In this document: in pieces, positions 1 through 8,603 of the stretch
How the letters are laid out: each line of letters starts with the position of its first letter
How positions within the stretch are numbered: position 1 is the first letter of the stretch
Assembly: GCF_019668465.1 (NCBI RefSeq)
Contig: NZ_AP024828.1
Location: 1,984,001 to 2,048,000 of the forward strand
Direction of reading: 5' to 3'
Origin: Mycobacterium senriense
Lineage (GTDB): Bacteria; Actinomycetota; Actinomycetes; Mycobacteriales; Mycobacteriaceae
Length of the DNA stretch: 64,000 nucleotides
Notes under the pieces: model-generated
Databases searched by the model: none
What the model was told of the DNA's origin: nothing
What the model saw: the letters and a program-made list of their open reading frames with translations, nothing else
Program-made: the position numbers and the translations under genes

Positions 1-686
1 TCCTGGATCGGGCGGCGTCCGGCGCGTTCCGCGGCACGGTGATCCGGTACCCCGCGATCTACGGCCCACGCAACCTGGTGCCCTGGGAATGGTCTGTGAT
101 GCGCCGTATCCGCGACGGCAGGACCCGAATGATACTGCCCGACAACGGTTTATGGATCATCTCCCGGGCCGCTGGGCGTAACGCCGCCGAGGTCGTGCTC
201 GGCGCCGTCGACAACCCTGACGTCGCCAACGGCCAGGCCTACAACGCCGGCGACGACGACCAATACACCGTGCGTCAGTGGGCCGAGGCGATCGCGCAGA
301 TCATGGGCGGTGAGCTCGAATTCGTCGGCATTCCCGGCGAGCTCGCGGGTTCGGCGCTGATCGAACTGTTGCCGCCGACCGGGCGGCCGCACATCCTGCT
401 GGACACCAATAAGGCGAAGCGCGAGCTGGGCTACTGCGAGGTCATATCCGCCCGCGACGCGATGGTGGAGGCCGTAGAGTGGCTCGAGGCGCATCCGGTC
501 ACCAGCGAGGACTACCCGCTGTATCCGGCGAGGTTCGATTACCCGGCCGAGGACCGACTGATCGAGGCCTACACGCAGGCCGTCGGCTGGGTGCGAGACC
601 AGGCCCCGGACGAGGCGCCAGACGTGCGTCACCCGATGCCCCATCCGAAAACCGTTTCCGTTGGCCGTGACCAGGACGGCCGTTGA
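1..686 (+). CDS. NAD-dependent epimerase/dehydratase, 3' part
   Basis: The reading frame is open from base 3, so the gene begins left of the window; 227 residues are visible. The stretch RYPAIYGPRN matches the substrate-side YGP segment of extended short-chain dehydrogenases (UDP-sugar epimerase type). The C-terminal TNKAKRELGYCEVISARDAM looks like the usual end of that fold, where the last helices close over the substrate. The N-terminal Rossmann glycine motif and the catalytic YxxxK are outside the window, so cofactor and activity cannot be checked. It lies 19 bases before the next gene on the same strand and may be co-transcribed with it. It could be a sugar-nucleotide, isoprenoid or steroid-type SDR; the exact substrate is unknown. 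Confidence 0.75.
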   Translation, partial: LDRAASGAFRGTVIRYPAIYGPRNLVPWEWSVMRRIRDGRTRMILPDNGLWIISRAAGRNAAEVVLGAVDNPDVANGQAYNAGDDDQYTVRQWAEAIAQIMGGELEFVGIPGELAGSALIELLPPTGRPHILLDTNKAKRELGYCEVISARDAMVEAVEWLEAHPVTSEDYPLYPARFDYPAEDRLIEAYTQAVGWVRDQAPDEAPDVRHPMPHPKTVSVGRDQDGR

Positions 687-705
687 TTTCTTGCAGGAGG
701 AACCC

Positions 706-1740
706 ATGACGACCATGTGGCGTCGTTTTCAGGACATGGTCGGGATCGAGTACCCGATCATGCAGGACGGCATGGGCCCGTCGCCGACCACTTTGCTGGC
801 CGCCGCGGTGTCAGCGGCCGGCGGGCTGGGCACCGTCAGCTGTCCTTCCATCGTGAACAGCTCAGAGCAGTTCCTCCGCGAGGGATTCCGCGCGGCGATC
901 GAGCACGTGGCGTCCAGCACGGACCGTCCGTTTGCCGTCAACGTCCCGGTCGGCCGGACGGCCAGCGGCGAGCTCCTGCTGGTCAGCCGCATCTGCATCG
1001 ACGAGGCCATCGCGGTCAAACGTGAAGGCGGACGGACCGGCGACCAGCTGAGGGCCATCGTCACCTCGGCCGGCTTCGCCGGTGAGTTCGGCGCAGCCAT
1101 CCGGGAATCCGGCCTGGTGCACATGGCCAAGGTCGGGTCGGTCCGGCACGCGCTCAAGGCTGCCGAGAGCGGTGCCAACGTCATCATCGCCTCGGGCTAC
1201 GAAATGGGGGGCCACACGCACGCCAAAGGGGTGCACACCATGGTGCTGGCCCCGCAGGTGATCGACGCGCTTGACATCCCCGTCGTGGTATCCGGCGGGA
1301 TCTGCGACGGCCGCGGGCTGGCCGCGGTGCTGGCGATGGGTGGCGCCGCCGCCGCAATGGGCACCCGGTTCATCGCCACCCAGGAGCACCAGTGGCACGC
1401 GGCGTACAAACAGCGCATCGTCGAGGCGAAGGAGTGGGAGGATGTCGTTTACGGCGGCATTTACGCCCCGATCCGTGGCCTGCGCAACAAGGGTTTGGAG
1501 CTCATGGAGGACGTGCGAAAGACCATGTCTCCCGAGGACTTTCAGGTGTGGGAGGAAGAGCAGATCCGCAAGGCCCAGCGCGAGGGCGACGTGGTGGAAG
1601 GCCTGATGGTGGCCGGTCAGGTGTCCGCGGCCATACACGACATCCCGACGGTCGCCGACCTGGTCGGGCGAATCGTGACCCAGGCGCGCGGACTGCTGGG
1701 CGAGGCAGGGGTGGCGCTGGGAGAACCTGCGTGCCGGTAA
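706..1740 (+). CDS. nitronate monooxygenase-like FMN enzyme
   Basis: 344 residues. The start at 706 is chosen because GGAGG lies 5 bases upstream; an in-frame ATG-less extension to 661 has no ribosome site. GIEYPIMQDGMG at the N terminus, GYEMGGHTH near residue 165 (the His of the family) and VVSGGICDGRGLAAVLAMGGAAAAMG (the phosphate-binding loops of the TIM barrel) identify the 2-nitropropane dioxygenase/nitronate monooxygenase family. Such enzymes bind FMN and oxidise nitronates, and some relatives act as enoyl reductases. In this setting, directly overlapping an enoyl-CoA hydratase gene, a role in acyl-CoA breakdown is as likely as nitronate detoxification. Cytoplasmic; no signal peptide. 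Confidence 0.85.
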   Translation: MTTMWRRFQDMVGIEYPIMQDGMGPSPTTLLAAAVSAAGGLGTVSCPSIVNSSEQFLREGFRAAIEHVASSTDRPFAVNVPVGRTASGELLLVSRICIDEAIAVKREGGRTGDQLRAIVTSAGFAGEFGAAIRESGLVHMAKVGSVRHALKAAESGANVIIASGYEMGGHTHAKGVHTMVLAPQVIDALDIPVVVSGGICDGRGLAAVLAMGGAAAAMGTRFIATQEHQWHAAYKQRIVEAKEWEDVVYGGIYAPIRGLRNKGLELMEDVRKTMSPEDFQVWEEEQIRKAQREGDVVEGLMVAGQVSAAIHDIPTVADLVGRIVTQARGLLGEAGVALGEPACR

Positions 1741-2528
1741 CCGAGACCGTCCACGACAGCGGCCGACTGGCGGGTGTCGCGGAACTGGTCGTTGAAAGCC
1801 CGCCGGTCAACGCCTATTCGATCGGCGACCTGGCCGAGCTGACCGAACTGTTGCGCAGCTACGAGCGTCGCGAAGAAGTCCGGGCCGTGGTGTTGCGAGC
1901 GCAGGGCAAAGGGTTTTGCGGCGGCGGTGACGTCAAAGAGGTGCAGAGCCTGCCGGGATTCGACGGCATCCTCGGTCAGGCTCGGGGGTCCCAGGACACC
2001 AGCGTGGCCATTGCCGAGTGCGCGGTTCCGGTCATCGGCTGCGTACACGGCTACTGCGTCGGCCTGGGGGTGCTGCTGGCCGGCACCTGCGATGTGCTGA
2101 TCGGTTCCCGGGGAACACGATTCGTGCTCGCCGAGGCGGACAACGGCGCGACGACCGGCGCGGTGCAGGCGCTGGGCCTGCTGCCGGAACGCCGGCTGCG
2201 TTCGGCGATGTTCACCTGCGAGCCGTTCGACATCGCCGAGTTGCACAGTTATGGCAGCGTGTACCACGTGGAAGCGACGGCCGACGCCGCGCTGGTCAGA
2301 ACCTACGAGGTCGCGGCGACGATCGCGGCCAAAGCGCCCCGGGTGATCAGGGCCCTCAAGTTGACGCTCAACAACACCGCGGGGCGCGACTTGCGCCGGC
2401 TGTATCGGCAGGAACTGAGCTACACCTTCGAGCTGAATATGCTCGGCGACAGCAGCAAAGCCCGCCAGACCTTTCTGGACGGCACCCGCGACAGCTACAT
2501 GAGCGACACCTCCGCGTCGTCGTCGTGA
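1731..2528 (+). CDS. enoyl-CoA hydratase/isomerase family protein
   Basis: 265 residues from the GTG at 1731, overlapping the end of the nitronate monooxygenase-like gene by 10 bases, so the two are translationally linked. The crotonase fold is shown by GKGFCGGGDVKEV (first oxyanion-hole loop) around residue 60 and by HGYCVGLGVLLAGTCDVLIG. A Glu in VLAEADNGATTG occupies the region of the catalytic acid, but the loop is not the standard EVxLGxxP form, so dehydratase, isomerase and hydrolase activities all remain possible. A longer open frame upstream is a shadow of the preceding gene. Expected role: a step of beta-oxidation-type side-chain or ring degradation. Confidence 0.85.
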   Translation: MPVTETVHDSGRLAGVAELVVESPPVNAYSIGDLAELTELLRSYERREEVRAVVLRAQGKGFCGGGDVKEVQSLPGFDGILGQARGSQDTSVAIAECAVPVIGCVHGYCVGLGVLLAGTCDVLIGSRGTRFVLAEADNGATTGAVQALGLLPERRLRSAMFTCEPFDIAELHSYGSVYHVEATADAALVRTYEVAATIAAKAPRVIRALKLTLNNTAGRDLRRLYRQELSYTFELNMLGDSSKARQTFLDGTRDSYMSDTSASSS

Positions 2529-2545
2529 TCGCGCGGCGGTCGGAG

Positions 2546-3352
2546 TCAGTTCCCGTCGCCCATCATGCGGCCGACCAACGGCAACCACATTCGCCGCGGG
2601 GCGTGGCTACCCACCCAGGCGAAGGCGCGAACGCTTCGGCGCGGGATGACGACGCGTTTGCTCTGTGCGAGCGCCCGTAACCCGGCCTCGGCGATCTCGG
2701 CAGGCTCGGCCATCAACGCGCTCGGGGTGCGGCTCTCGGTGCCGAGCATCCCCGCCACCTCGGAGAACTCGGTTCGCACGCCACCGGGACACAACCCGGT
2801 GACCGTCACCCCGTGGCGCCCGAGCTCCCAGTGCAGCGCTTCGGCGAGCGAGGTCACCGCCGCCTTCGTCGCGGCGTACGCCCCGAAGTTCGGCATCGGC
2901 TGGTTGCCCGCCATCGATGAGACCAGCAGAATCGCCCCTTCACCCCGCGCCACCATCGCGGGAGCGAGCGCCCGGGTGAGCAGGAAAGTTCCCTCGACGT
3001 TGGTGCGGATCAGCTCCTGGATCCGCCCGGGGTCGGCGTCGATGAACGGTCCTCCCATCCCGAACCCGGCGCATGCCACCAGCACGTCGATCTCCAAACC
3101 GGACTGCGCCAGGTCCGCGAGCAGTCCGGCGCGGCCGTCGGGATCGCTGACATCGGCGGCGATCACCTCGATGCGGCGCCGGCCGCCGGCGGACAGCTCG
3201 CGGGCATACGCCGTCAGCCGATCACGCCGCCGCGCCACCAAGATGGCGTCATGGCCGCGCGCAACCAGGCCGCGCGCCAGTTCGGCGCCGATGCCTGAGG
3301 ACGCACCGGTGATCAGCGCCGCCGCGCCGCTTCGGGGAGAGGGGATCGCCAT
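2546..3352 (-). CDS. short-chain dehydrogenase/reductase
   Basis: 268 residues starting MAIPSPRSG at 3352, eight bases after the stop of the kinase gene upstream; the longer frame to 3433 would overlap that gene heavily. Classical SDR features are present: ITGASSGIGAELARG (NAD(P) binding, residues ~13-27), the VARRRDR stretch after beta-2 that favours NADP, SSMAGNQ with the catalytic Ser, and YAATKAAV with the catalytic Tyr and Lys. The usual NNAG motif is changed to ACAG. Last gene of the five-gene minus-strand operon that starts at 8516. Probably oxidises or reduces a lipid-derived alcohol or ketone made by the LuxC/LuxE-like enzymes. Confidence 0.85.
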   Translation of the reverse strand: MAIPSPRSGAAALITGASSGIGAELARGLVARGHDAILVARRRDRLTAYARELSAGGRRRIEVIAADVSDPDGRAGLLADLAQSGLEIDVLVACAGFGMGGPFIDADPGRIQELIRTNVEGTFLLTRALAPAMVARGEGAILLVSSMAGNQPMPNFGAYAATKAAVTSLAEALHWELGRHGVTVTGLCPGGVRTEFSEVAGMLGTESRTPSALMAEPAEIAEAGLRALAQSKRVVIPRRSVRAFAWVGSHAPRRMWLPLVGRMMGDGN

Positions 3353-3360
3353 CGTCTCGA

Positions 3361-4440
3361 TCAGCTCAGTAGCAGCGCGTCCGCGCCGGTGTCGGCGACG
3401 ATCGATGCCGAATTGGTGAACATCTGCGCCCACATCTGATCACCCCGCTCGGTCTGCTGCAGCGTCATCGACACCGCGATCGTCAGCAAGAACGGATACA
3501 GCGAGCTCACCCGGTAGCTGTCTTGGCACTGGGCGAAGGAAAAGTCGTCGACACCGGCCGCCCGCAGTCCGTCGTGATACAGGTGCAGCAGGCGGTCCTG
3601 GTGCGCCCGGCGCTCGTCGACGCCCAGGCACGACCCCAGGTAGATCGCCACGTCGAGCAGAGGTGGTCCGAGCCGGGCGCCTTGCCAATCGATCACTGAG
3701 ACCGGTGGCGCCCCGCCGAGTCGGGCGAACATCATGTTGTCCAGCCGGTAGTCGCCGTGGGCTATCACGAACGGCGGACCCCACAGCCGCTGTGCACTGC
3801 CGGCCGCGGCGGGAGCCAGCCGCTTGGCCAACTCCAGATGAGTGGGGTCGACCCGGTTGTGGAATCGAGCGACGAACGCCTCGATCAAGGGTTCGACGGC
3901 GGCAAACAACAATTCGGTGCGCGCGAGGCCGGCCCACGGCAGCTCTGCCAGGCCCGGGTCGTTCCAGATCGGTGCCTGTAGCCCGGGCAGCGCTCCGATC
4001 GCCAGTTCGGCCTGTGTCAGGTTTCCGCCGCCGACCATGTCGCCGACGTCCGAGGTCGCCTGCAGATCTTCGAGCACCAGCGTGAACCGCCCGCTGGCCG
4101 GCTCGACGTCGCCCCAGTAGATGGCAGGTATCGCGGCACTGAGTCTGGGCGCAACCTGCTGATAGAAGCGAACCTCGGATTCGTAGATGCCCATCGCCGC
4201 ACCCATCTGCCGCGAACTGGCATCTGCCGAGGGCAGTTTCACGATCAGCGAGGCCGGACCGGCGGCGCCACCGGCGTACCCCAACTGTGCGCGAGCAACG
4301 AACCCAGCCTGCCCGGTACCGATCACCCGGGCATCGACTGAGCCCACCGCGTCCTGCGCTCCGAGGGCGCCGTTGGTGCGCAACACCTGTGTGAACCATT
4401 GCGGGGTCAGCTCGTCGGTCGTGTCGACGATATGTGTCAT
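3361..4440 (-). CDS. APH-family small-molecule kinase
   Basis: 359 residues with the aminoglycoside phosphotransferase fold. AHGDYRLDN (Asp ~230 is the catalytic base, Asn the metal ligand) and VIDWQGARLGPPLLDVA (Asp ~250, the DFG equivalent) are intact, so the kinase should be active. The ATG at 4440 overlaps the stop of the acyl-CoA reductase gene as ATGA. It resembles the kinase at 59883: both share the segment LGPPLxDVAxYLGxCL. Family members act on antibiotics, choline, or, in the ACAD10/11 case, hydroxyacyl-CoA. Placement in a lipid operon argues for a lipid hydroxyl substrate rather than an antibiotic; this is inference. Confidence 0.85.
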   Translation of the reverse strand: MTHIVDTTDELTPQWFTQVLRTNGALGAQDAVGSVDARVIGTGQAGFVARAQLGYAGGAAGPASLIVKLPSADASSRQMGAAMGIYESEVRFYQQVAPRLSAAIPAIYWGDVEPASGRFTLVLEDLQATSDVGDMVGGGNLTQAELAIGALPGLQAPIWNDPGLAELPWAGLARTELLFAAVEPLIEAFVARFHNRVDPTHLELAKRLAPAAAGSAQRLWGPPFVIAHGDYRLDNMMFARLGGAPPVSVIDWQGARLGPPLLDVAIYLGSCLGVDERRAHQDRLLHLYHDGLRAAGVDDFSFAQCQDSYRVSSLYPFLLTIAVSMTLQQTERGDQMWAQMFTNSASIVADTGADALLLS

Positions 4441-5918
4441 CGGACTTCCTTACTGTCGGCGCCGGCCCACAGGGGTCGAACCACGTCGGGTTCGCACCGC
4501 TCGTCGACGATCCACTTCACCATTCGACGCATCGGCTCGATTCCGTCTTGTGGCAGCGACACGCTCGGGTCGGCCGCGTACCCCAGCGACACCAGGCGCT
4601 GAGCTCCGTGCAACGGAAGTTGCTCCCGCAGCTGAGCTTTGAGCGACTCGGGATAGATGCCAACGGTCTGGGTGTACGCGTTGATCCCGCGGATCGCGTC
4701 TGCCGGATCGTCGATGGGCACGATGTTGGCGACCCGCCCCGACAGCCGTCCCGAAAAATCGACCGGCTCATCGAGCTGCGACACGATGACGGCCCCCTTG
4801 CCGCCGCGGCCGCCGATGACCCGGTACCAGTCGGGGCTGGACCGCAGCGCGTCGATCTCGGCGACGAGTTCTGGATCCGACCATTTCGCAGGCGTGCTGA
4901 GGCGCTCCGGCAACCGCTGCAGTTGTGCATAGATCGCCTCGCCGAGCCGGTTGGCAAGCTCGAGACCGTCGGGATTGGTGCCGCTGGCTACGTAGACAAC
5001 GCGCGCGTTGACGCACCCGAGCTGGTTGAGGGCACCGATGTCGGTGGCCGTACGCAACGCGACATCGACGAACGCCTCCTCGGACGCGAAAGCCTGCGGC
5101 CCGATGATCGTCGCGCTGCGTTTCGGATCGAGCGAGATCAGCTCGAGCCCCGGCTGGACATAGCGGAGCACATGGGTGACCGAGGCGAGCCCGCCCCAGG
5201 CGATGATCTTCTCAACGCCGGCGGGCTGGAAGAGCCGCTCCTCGAACCCGGTATCCCCACCCTTCCAGTACGCGACGGACAAATGACGGGTGATCGGGTG
5301 CGCCGGGTCGAGCTCGCGCATCGTGCGGGCGATCGCAAGCGCGGTCAGCGGATCGTTGGACGGGGTTTTGATGATCGCGTCCGAGCGCCCGACCGCGTTG
5401 CGGATGATGCTCAGCGCCGCGATCAGTGGGCTGTTGCCGGCGATGATGTGTACGGTGCGGGCGCCGAACGCCCGGACCGACGCCGTCCGGCCGTCGGCCA
5501 TTACCCGAGGGACCCAGCCCTCGAGGTACGGGATCCCGATTGTGGTCTCGGCAAGTTCGCGCACCGCGGCGGCGCTGAACAGAGCCGGCAGCTGTTCGAA
5601 CGATGAGCGGACCAGCGGAGGGGTCATGTCGGAGAACTGCGCGGAGAGCTCCAGCGCCTCTTGCATGTGGGTATTACGGGGCAGCGCCAGCGCGTCACCG
5701 AGGGCCGCCAGGTAGGAGACGATCTCGCTGAACGGCAGGTCCTGAACCTCGCGCAGCCGGCTGGGGTCCGACAGCTCCAAAGAACCCAGCAGGCGGTGCG
5801 GGTCCGGTGCCCGAAAGGTGGCGGTGCCGCCGCGGCCGCCGAATGTTACGAGGTCGTCGTCGATCAACTGCCCGCGGATGATCGCGGGTGCGGCGAATCC
5901 GGTCATGGTGTTTTTCAT
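4437..5918 (-). CDS. LuxC-like acyl-CoA reductase
   Basis: 493 residues starting MKNTM at 5918; ATG 5906 (MTGFAAP) is an alternative, and neither has a strong ribosome site. The protein has the ALDH-like layout of LuxC: VHIIAGNSPLIAALSIIRN in the cofactor domain and LNQLGCVNARVVYVA with Cys ~302 as the likely nucleophile that carries the acyl group. LuxC enzymes reduce acyl-CoA or acyl-enzyme to aldehyde with NADPH. The upstream neighbour is a LuxE-like acyl-activating protein, so the two probably form the fatty-acid reductase pair known from bioluminescence operons. An in-frame extension to 6215 overlaps that neighbour and was rejected. Length fits LuxC. Confidence 0.8.
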   Translation of the reverse strand: MKNTMTGFAAPAIIRGQLIDDDLVTFGGRGGTATFRAPDPHRLLGSLELSDPSRLREVQDLPFSEIVSYLAALGDALALPRNTHMQEALELSAQFSDMTPPLVRSSFEQLPALFSAAAVRELAETTIGIPYLEGWVPRVMADGRTASVRAFGARTVHIIAGNSPLIAALSIIRNAVGRSDAIIKTPSNDPLTALAIARTMRELDPAHPITRHLSVAYWKGGDTGFEERLFQPAGVEKIIAWGGLASVTHVLRYVQPGLELISLDPKRSATIIGPQAFASEEAFVDVALRTATDIGALNQLGCVNARVVYVASGTNPDGLELANRLGEAIYAQLQRLPERLSTPAKWSDPELVAEIDALRSSPDWYRVIGGRGGKGAVIVSQLDEPVDFSGRLSGRVANIVPIDDPADAIRGINAYTQTVGIYPESLKAQLREQLPLHGAQRLVSLGYAADPSVSLPQDGIEPMRRMVKWIVDERCEPDVVRPLWAGADSKEVR

Positions 5919-5928
5919 TGGCGGACGG

Positions 5929-7347
5929 TCACACGAGTTCGCCGGTGAGAAATTCCAGCGCCGCGCGGTGCGCGTCCTCAGCGGCGACGCAGGTGATTTT
6001 GTCGTCTCCGTTGTGTTTGTCGCTGTAGCGCTCGATGGTCGGCGCGGCGTGGGCGGTGGTCCGCCCACATCCGCATGGCTCGAAGCTGAGGGTGAACTCG
6101 TCGCCACTGACGAAACCGCCCCAGTAGGTGGCGGCGAGCAGATCGAATACCGCCATCCGCCCGGTGTGCTCGCCGGTCCGCGGGAACGGCAATCCGTCGA
6201 CAGGATCGAGGACAAACGGGATGATCCACGGTTCGAAGTGGTAGCGGCCGCGTTCGCACATCTTGTTGAGCGCGGTGATCTCCGACATCACGTAGCTGTG
6301 CTGGATGTGTTCCACGCCGGAGAACCGCCGGACCGTCTCCTCCCAGTCATCGGGGACGACCTGGCCCTTGGCGCCACCGCCGGTGGTGATGAGCGAATCG
6401 GAGGCGAACACGTTCTCCAGGCCGGCGTCGAGGCCGGCCTTGGAGATGTTGTACAGCACGTTCCAGGTGGCCAGCATCCAGATCCGCCGTCCGCGCATAT
6501 CCCGGCTGATCTCGTTGATGAACTTCGGCAGCGATTCCGCCATCTCGCGCTGCTCGCGTTCGAACTCCTCCCGCCGCGCCCGCAACGCGGGGCTGATCTC
6601 GAGCTTGGCGAGCTCGCCGCGGGCCGCGGCGGCGCGTACCCGTCCGGCGAGATAGGCCGCGTCCGAGCTCATGCGCCCCGGGCGCAGCGCATGCAGCCGG
6701 TCCTCCGAACCGAGCAGGTGGGGAAGGGCCATGCCGGGAAAGCGGGTGATCGCGCTGCGGCCCGAGCGCCACAGCGGCCAGATCAGCTCGAACCATTCGC
6801 CGTCGTGTCGGCCCCCCACGCCGAGCGGGTCACTGTATTGGAACAGCCCGCACCGCGACGCCCGGCCCATCTGATCCCACTCGTGTGTCGAGCGCGGCAG
6901 AAACGACATCGTCCCCGTGGTGCCCGAGGAGTGCACGGCCCGCAGTGGCGTGGCTGCCTCCAGTGTGTCGAGCCAGGCATCGATCGTCTCGCAGTCCGAG
7001 ACGTCGACGCTGGCGAGGTCGATCGTGGTCAGCCGATCAAGCCAGCGGGTGAGTTCGGTGAACCGACTCCGCACCAGCAGCGTGGCCGGGTAGGACTTGT
7101 ACACCGAATGCTGGAACAGCAGCGGGACAACGTCATTGAGCTGACCGACCGTGTCGATCCCGGCTTCGTCGGCGAGCCGGGTGAGCGTCGCAACGGTGTG
7201 ACGGAGCTCGCCGAAGCGCAGCTGCAGTGCCTCCAGCTGCAGAGCAGCGAGCTCGTCGACCGGCACATGCTGCATCGCGTGCCATGAATGGCCGAAGAAC
7301 TCGGCCGGCGCGTTGGCGAACTGCCGGGCGTCCGCCGCGACGGTCAC
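5929..7347 (-). CDS. LuxE-like acyl-protein synthetase
   Basis: 472 residues from the GTG at 7347, which overlaps the stop of the LLM gene as GTGA. VHSSGTTGTMSFLP (residues ~140-153) is the Ser/Thr/Gly-rich nucleotide loop of acyl-adenylating enzymes. SLITTGGGAKG and YVMSEITALNKMCERGRYHFEPW resemble the LuxE core, where an activated fatty acid is passed to a protein thiol; the C-terminal part has a Cys-rich CGCG segment. It probably activates a fatty acid with ATP and delivers it to the LuxC-like reductase encoded 10 bases downstream. Longer than classical LuxE (~370 aa), with about 100 extra N-terminal residues. A stand-alone adenylating enzyme of phenazine or coronatine-ligase type is less likely given the neighbours. 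Confidence 0.75.
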   Translation of the reverse strand: MTVAADARQFANAPAEFFGHSWHAMQHVPVDELAALQLEALQLRFGELRHTVATLTRLADEAGIDTVGQLNDVVPLLFQHSVYKSYPATLLVRSRFTELTRWLDRLTTIDLASVDVSDCETIDAWLDTLEAATPLRAVHSSGTTGTMSFLPRSTHEWDQMGRASRCGLFQYSDPLGVGGRHDGEWFELIWPLWRSGRSAITRFPGMALPHLLGSEDRLHALRPGRMSSDAAYLAGRVRAAAARGELAKLEISPALRARREEFEREQREMAESLPKFINEISRDMRGRRIWMLATWNVLYNISKAGLDAGLENVFASDSLITTGGGAKGQVVPDDWEETVRRFSGVEHIQHSYVMSEITALNKMCERGRYHFEPWIIPFVLDPVDGLPFPRTGEHTGRMAVFDLLAATYWGGFVSGDEFTLSFEPCGCGRTTAHAAPTIERYSDKHNGDDKITCVAAEDAHRAALEFLTGELV

Positions 7348-8516
7348 GACCCGTCGGCCCGAGAGCTCGCCGCGACCGATGTCGTCGCTTGTGGTCGCTC
7401 CCGCCATGCCGCGAGCAGCGCCGCGTTCTGCCGGGGAGTGGACCCGTATGTGGTGACCTCGTCGGCGCCGGCGTCGATGAAACGCTGCAGCGACGTTACG
7501 CATTCGGAGACGGTGCCGACCGCGCTGCAGTCGGTGATCCAGCTCGATGGCAGCACCGATGCCGGCCCCAGCATCTCGTGCCGGTGAAACGTCAGGTCCG
7601 CGGCGCGGTTGAGGTTGTGGAACTGCTCGTGGTTGCGCATGCGGTTGACGGTCTCCAGATCCCAGTGGTTCGCGGTGGCCAGGACGTCGCCGTACAGCGG
7701 GTATTGGAGATAGGTCACCAGTCGCCCGGCCGAGATGGACTTGGTCTCGATCTCGTCCATGTCTGGGGCGGTCACCACCGGGGCGACGATGTGAATTTCT
7801 GCGGGGTCGCGACCAATCCGCTCGCACGCGGTGCGAATGCGCTGGACCGCGTCGGCGACGGCGTCAGGGGTCAGCATGGGCGGCAGGATGACCCCGTCGA
7901 ACGCCTCGGCCGCAGCCGCCGCCCCGCGTTCGTGGCAGAAGCCCGCAATCCAGATCGGCGGTTGCGGTCCGTGATAGGTCTCGGCGAAAGTCAACGCGGT
8001 GAACGAACCGAGCTGACCGGTGTAGGACACCGACTCGCCCGCCCACAGCCGCCGGGTGATCTTCGCGCTTTCCACCATCGCCTTGGTCGTGGTCACCGGG
8101 ATGCCCATGCCGCGGAACGCACCGGCCTCACCGCGGCCGAGCCCGAGCACGAAACGCGGACCAAAACACGAGTGCATCGTGGCCCCGAGTGCGGCCGGCA
8201 TCCAGGGATGTCGCGTGGTCGGCACGATGATCCCGGTGACCAGCTCGAGGCGGGTCGTCAGCGCACCGATGCCAGCGAGGATGACGTCGGCTTCCTTCAG
8301 ATCCCATCGTTCGGAGATGAAGACGCGTCGAAAGCCGATCTGCTCGGCGTCGACCCCATCCTGGATGCCCTGAGCCGGGGTCCGGCCTTCGGTCTCGCGC
8401 TCGAACTTGCTCCCATCCGAACTCACCGCGCCGGCGATGATGAAGGCGCTGAAATCGTCTGTCACAGGCGGGAGTTCGACGCTGCCGAGCTGTCCCTTAT
8501 CTGCGGTAACGGTCAT
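7344..8516 (-). CDS. luciferase-like (LLM) flavin/F420 oxidoreductase
   Basis: 390 residues; first gene of the minus operon. TIM-barrel LLM features: IGFRRVFISERWDLKEADVILAGIGALTTRL, GPRFVLGLGRGEAGAFRGMG and PPIWIAGFCHERGAAAAAEAFDGVILPPMLTP, followed by the C-terminal TYGSTPRQNAALLAAWRER. A close paralogue with the same ending (YGSTPAENAELIRCWRER) is encoded at 26534. These belong to the actinobacterial F420-dependent branch rather than true bacterial luciferase, although the fold is shared. It sits next to LuxE- and LuxC-like genes, so its substrate may be the aldehyde or alcohol they make. Expression is likely controlled by the paired palindromes at 8551 and 8581. Confidence 0.85.
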   Translation of the reverse strand: MTVTADKGQLGSVELPPVTDDFSAFIIAGAVSSDGSKFERETEGRTPAQGIQDGVDAEQIGFRRVFISERWDLKEADVILAGIGALTTRLELVTGIIVPTTRHPWMPAALGATMHSCFGPRFVLGLGRGEAGAFRGMGIPVTTTKAMVESAKITRRLWAGESVSYTGQLGSFTALTFAETYHGPQPPIWIAGFCHERGAAAAAEAFDGVILPPMLTPDAVADAVQRIRTACERIGRDPAEIHIVAPVVTAPDMDEIETKSISAGRLVTYLQYPLYGDVLATANHWDLETVNRMRNHEQFHNLNRAADLTFHRHEMLGPASVLPSSWITDCSAVGTVSECVTSLQRFIDAGADEVTTYGSTPRQNAALLAAWRERPQATTSVAASSRADGS

Positions 8517-8550
8517 CGGTCCGGACTCCTCGCTGAGTATTGAAGGTATT

Positions 8551-8567
8551 ACCGTACGGTGTACGGA
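8551..8567. promoter_or_regulatory. TetR-type operator, copy 1
   Basis: ACCGTAC-GGT-GTACGGA, a 7-bp inverted repeat with one mismatch and a 3-base spacer. It lies 34 bases upstream of the LLM start at 8516, in the gap shared with the divergent TetR gene. Confidence 0.7.
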
Positions 8568-8580
8568 ATTTCTGTCTCGG

Positions 8581-8597
8581 ACCGTACTGTGTACGGT
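8581..8597. promoter_or_regulatory. TetR-type operator, copy 2
   Basis: ACCGTAC-TGT-GTACGGT, a perfect 7-bp inverted repeat. Its start is exactly 30 bases from the start of copy 1 (about three helical turns). It ends 6 bases before the proposed GTG start of the TetR gene, as expected for an autoregulatory site. Confidence 0.75.
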
Positions 8598-8603
8598 GTG
8601 GGA

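Noticed and set aside
3361..4440. Aminoglycoside resistance gene
   Set aside because: The APH fold is present, but the gene sits in a lipid-metabolism operon and resembles the broad small-molecule kinase group; nothing points to an antibiotic substrate.
5818..7287. 489-codon plus-strand frame opposite the LuxE/LuxC-like genes
   Set aside because: No motifs, low-complexity Arg/Gly/Ala composition, and full overlap with two well-supported minus-strand genes.
2546..8516. A bioluminescence (lux) operon
   Set aside because: The LLM belongs to the F420-type branch and no LuxA/LuxB pair or thioesterase LuxD is present. The likeness is to the enzyme types, not to light emission.
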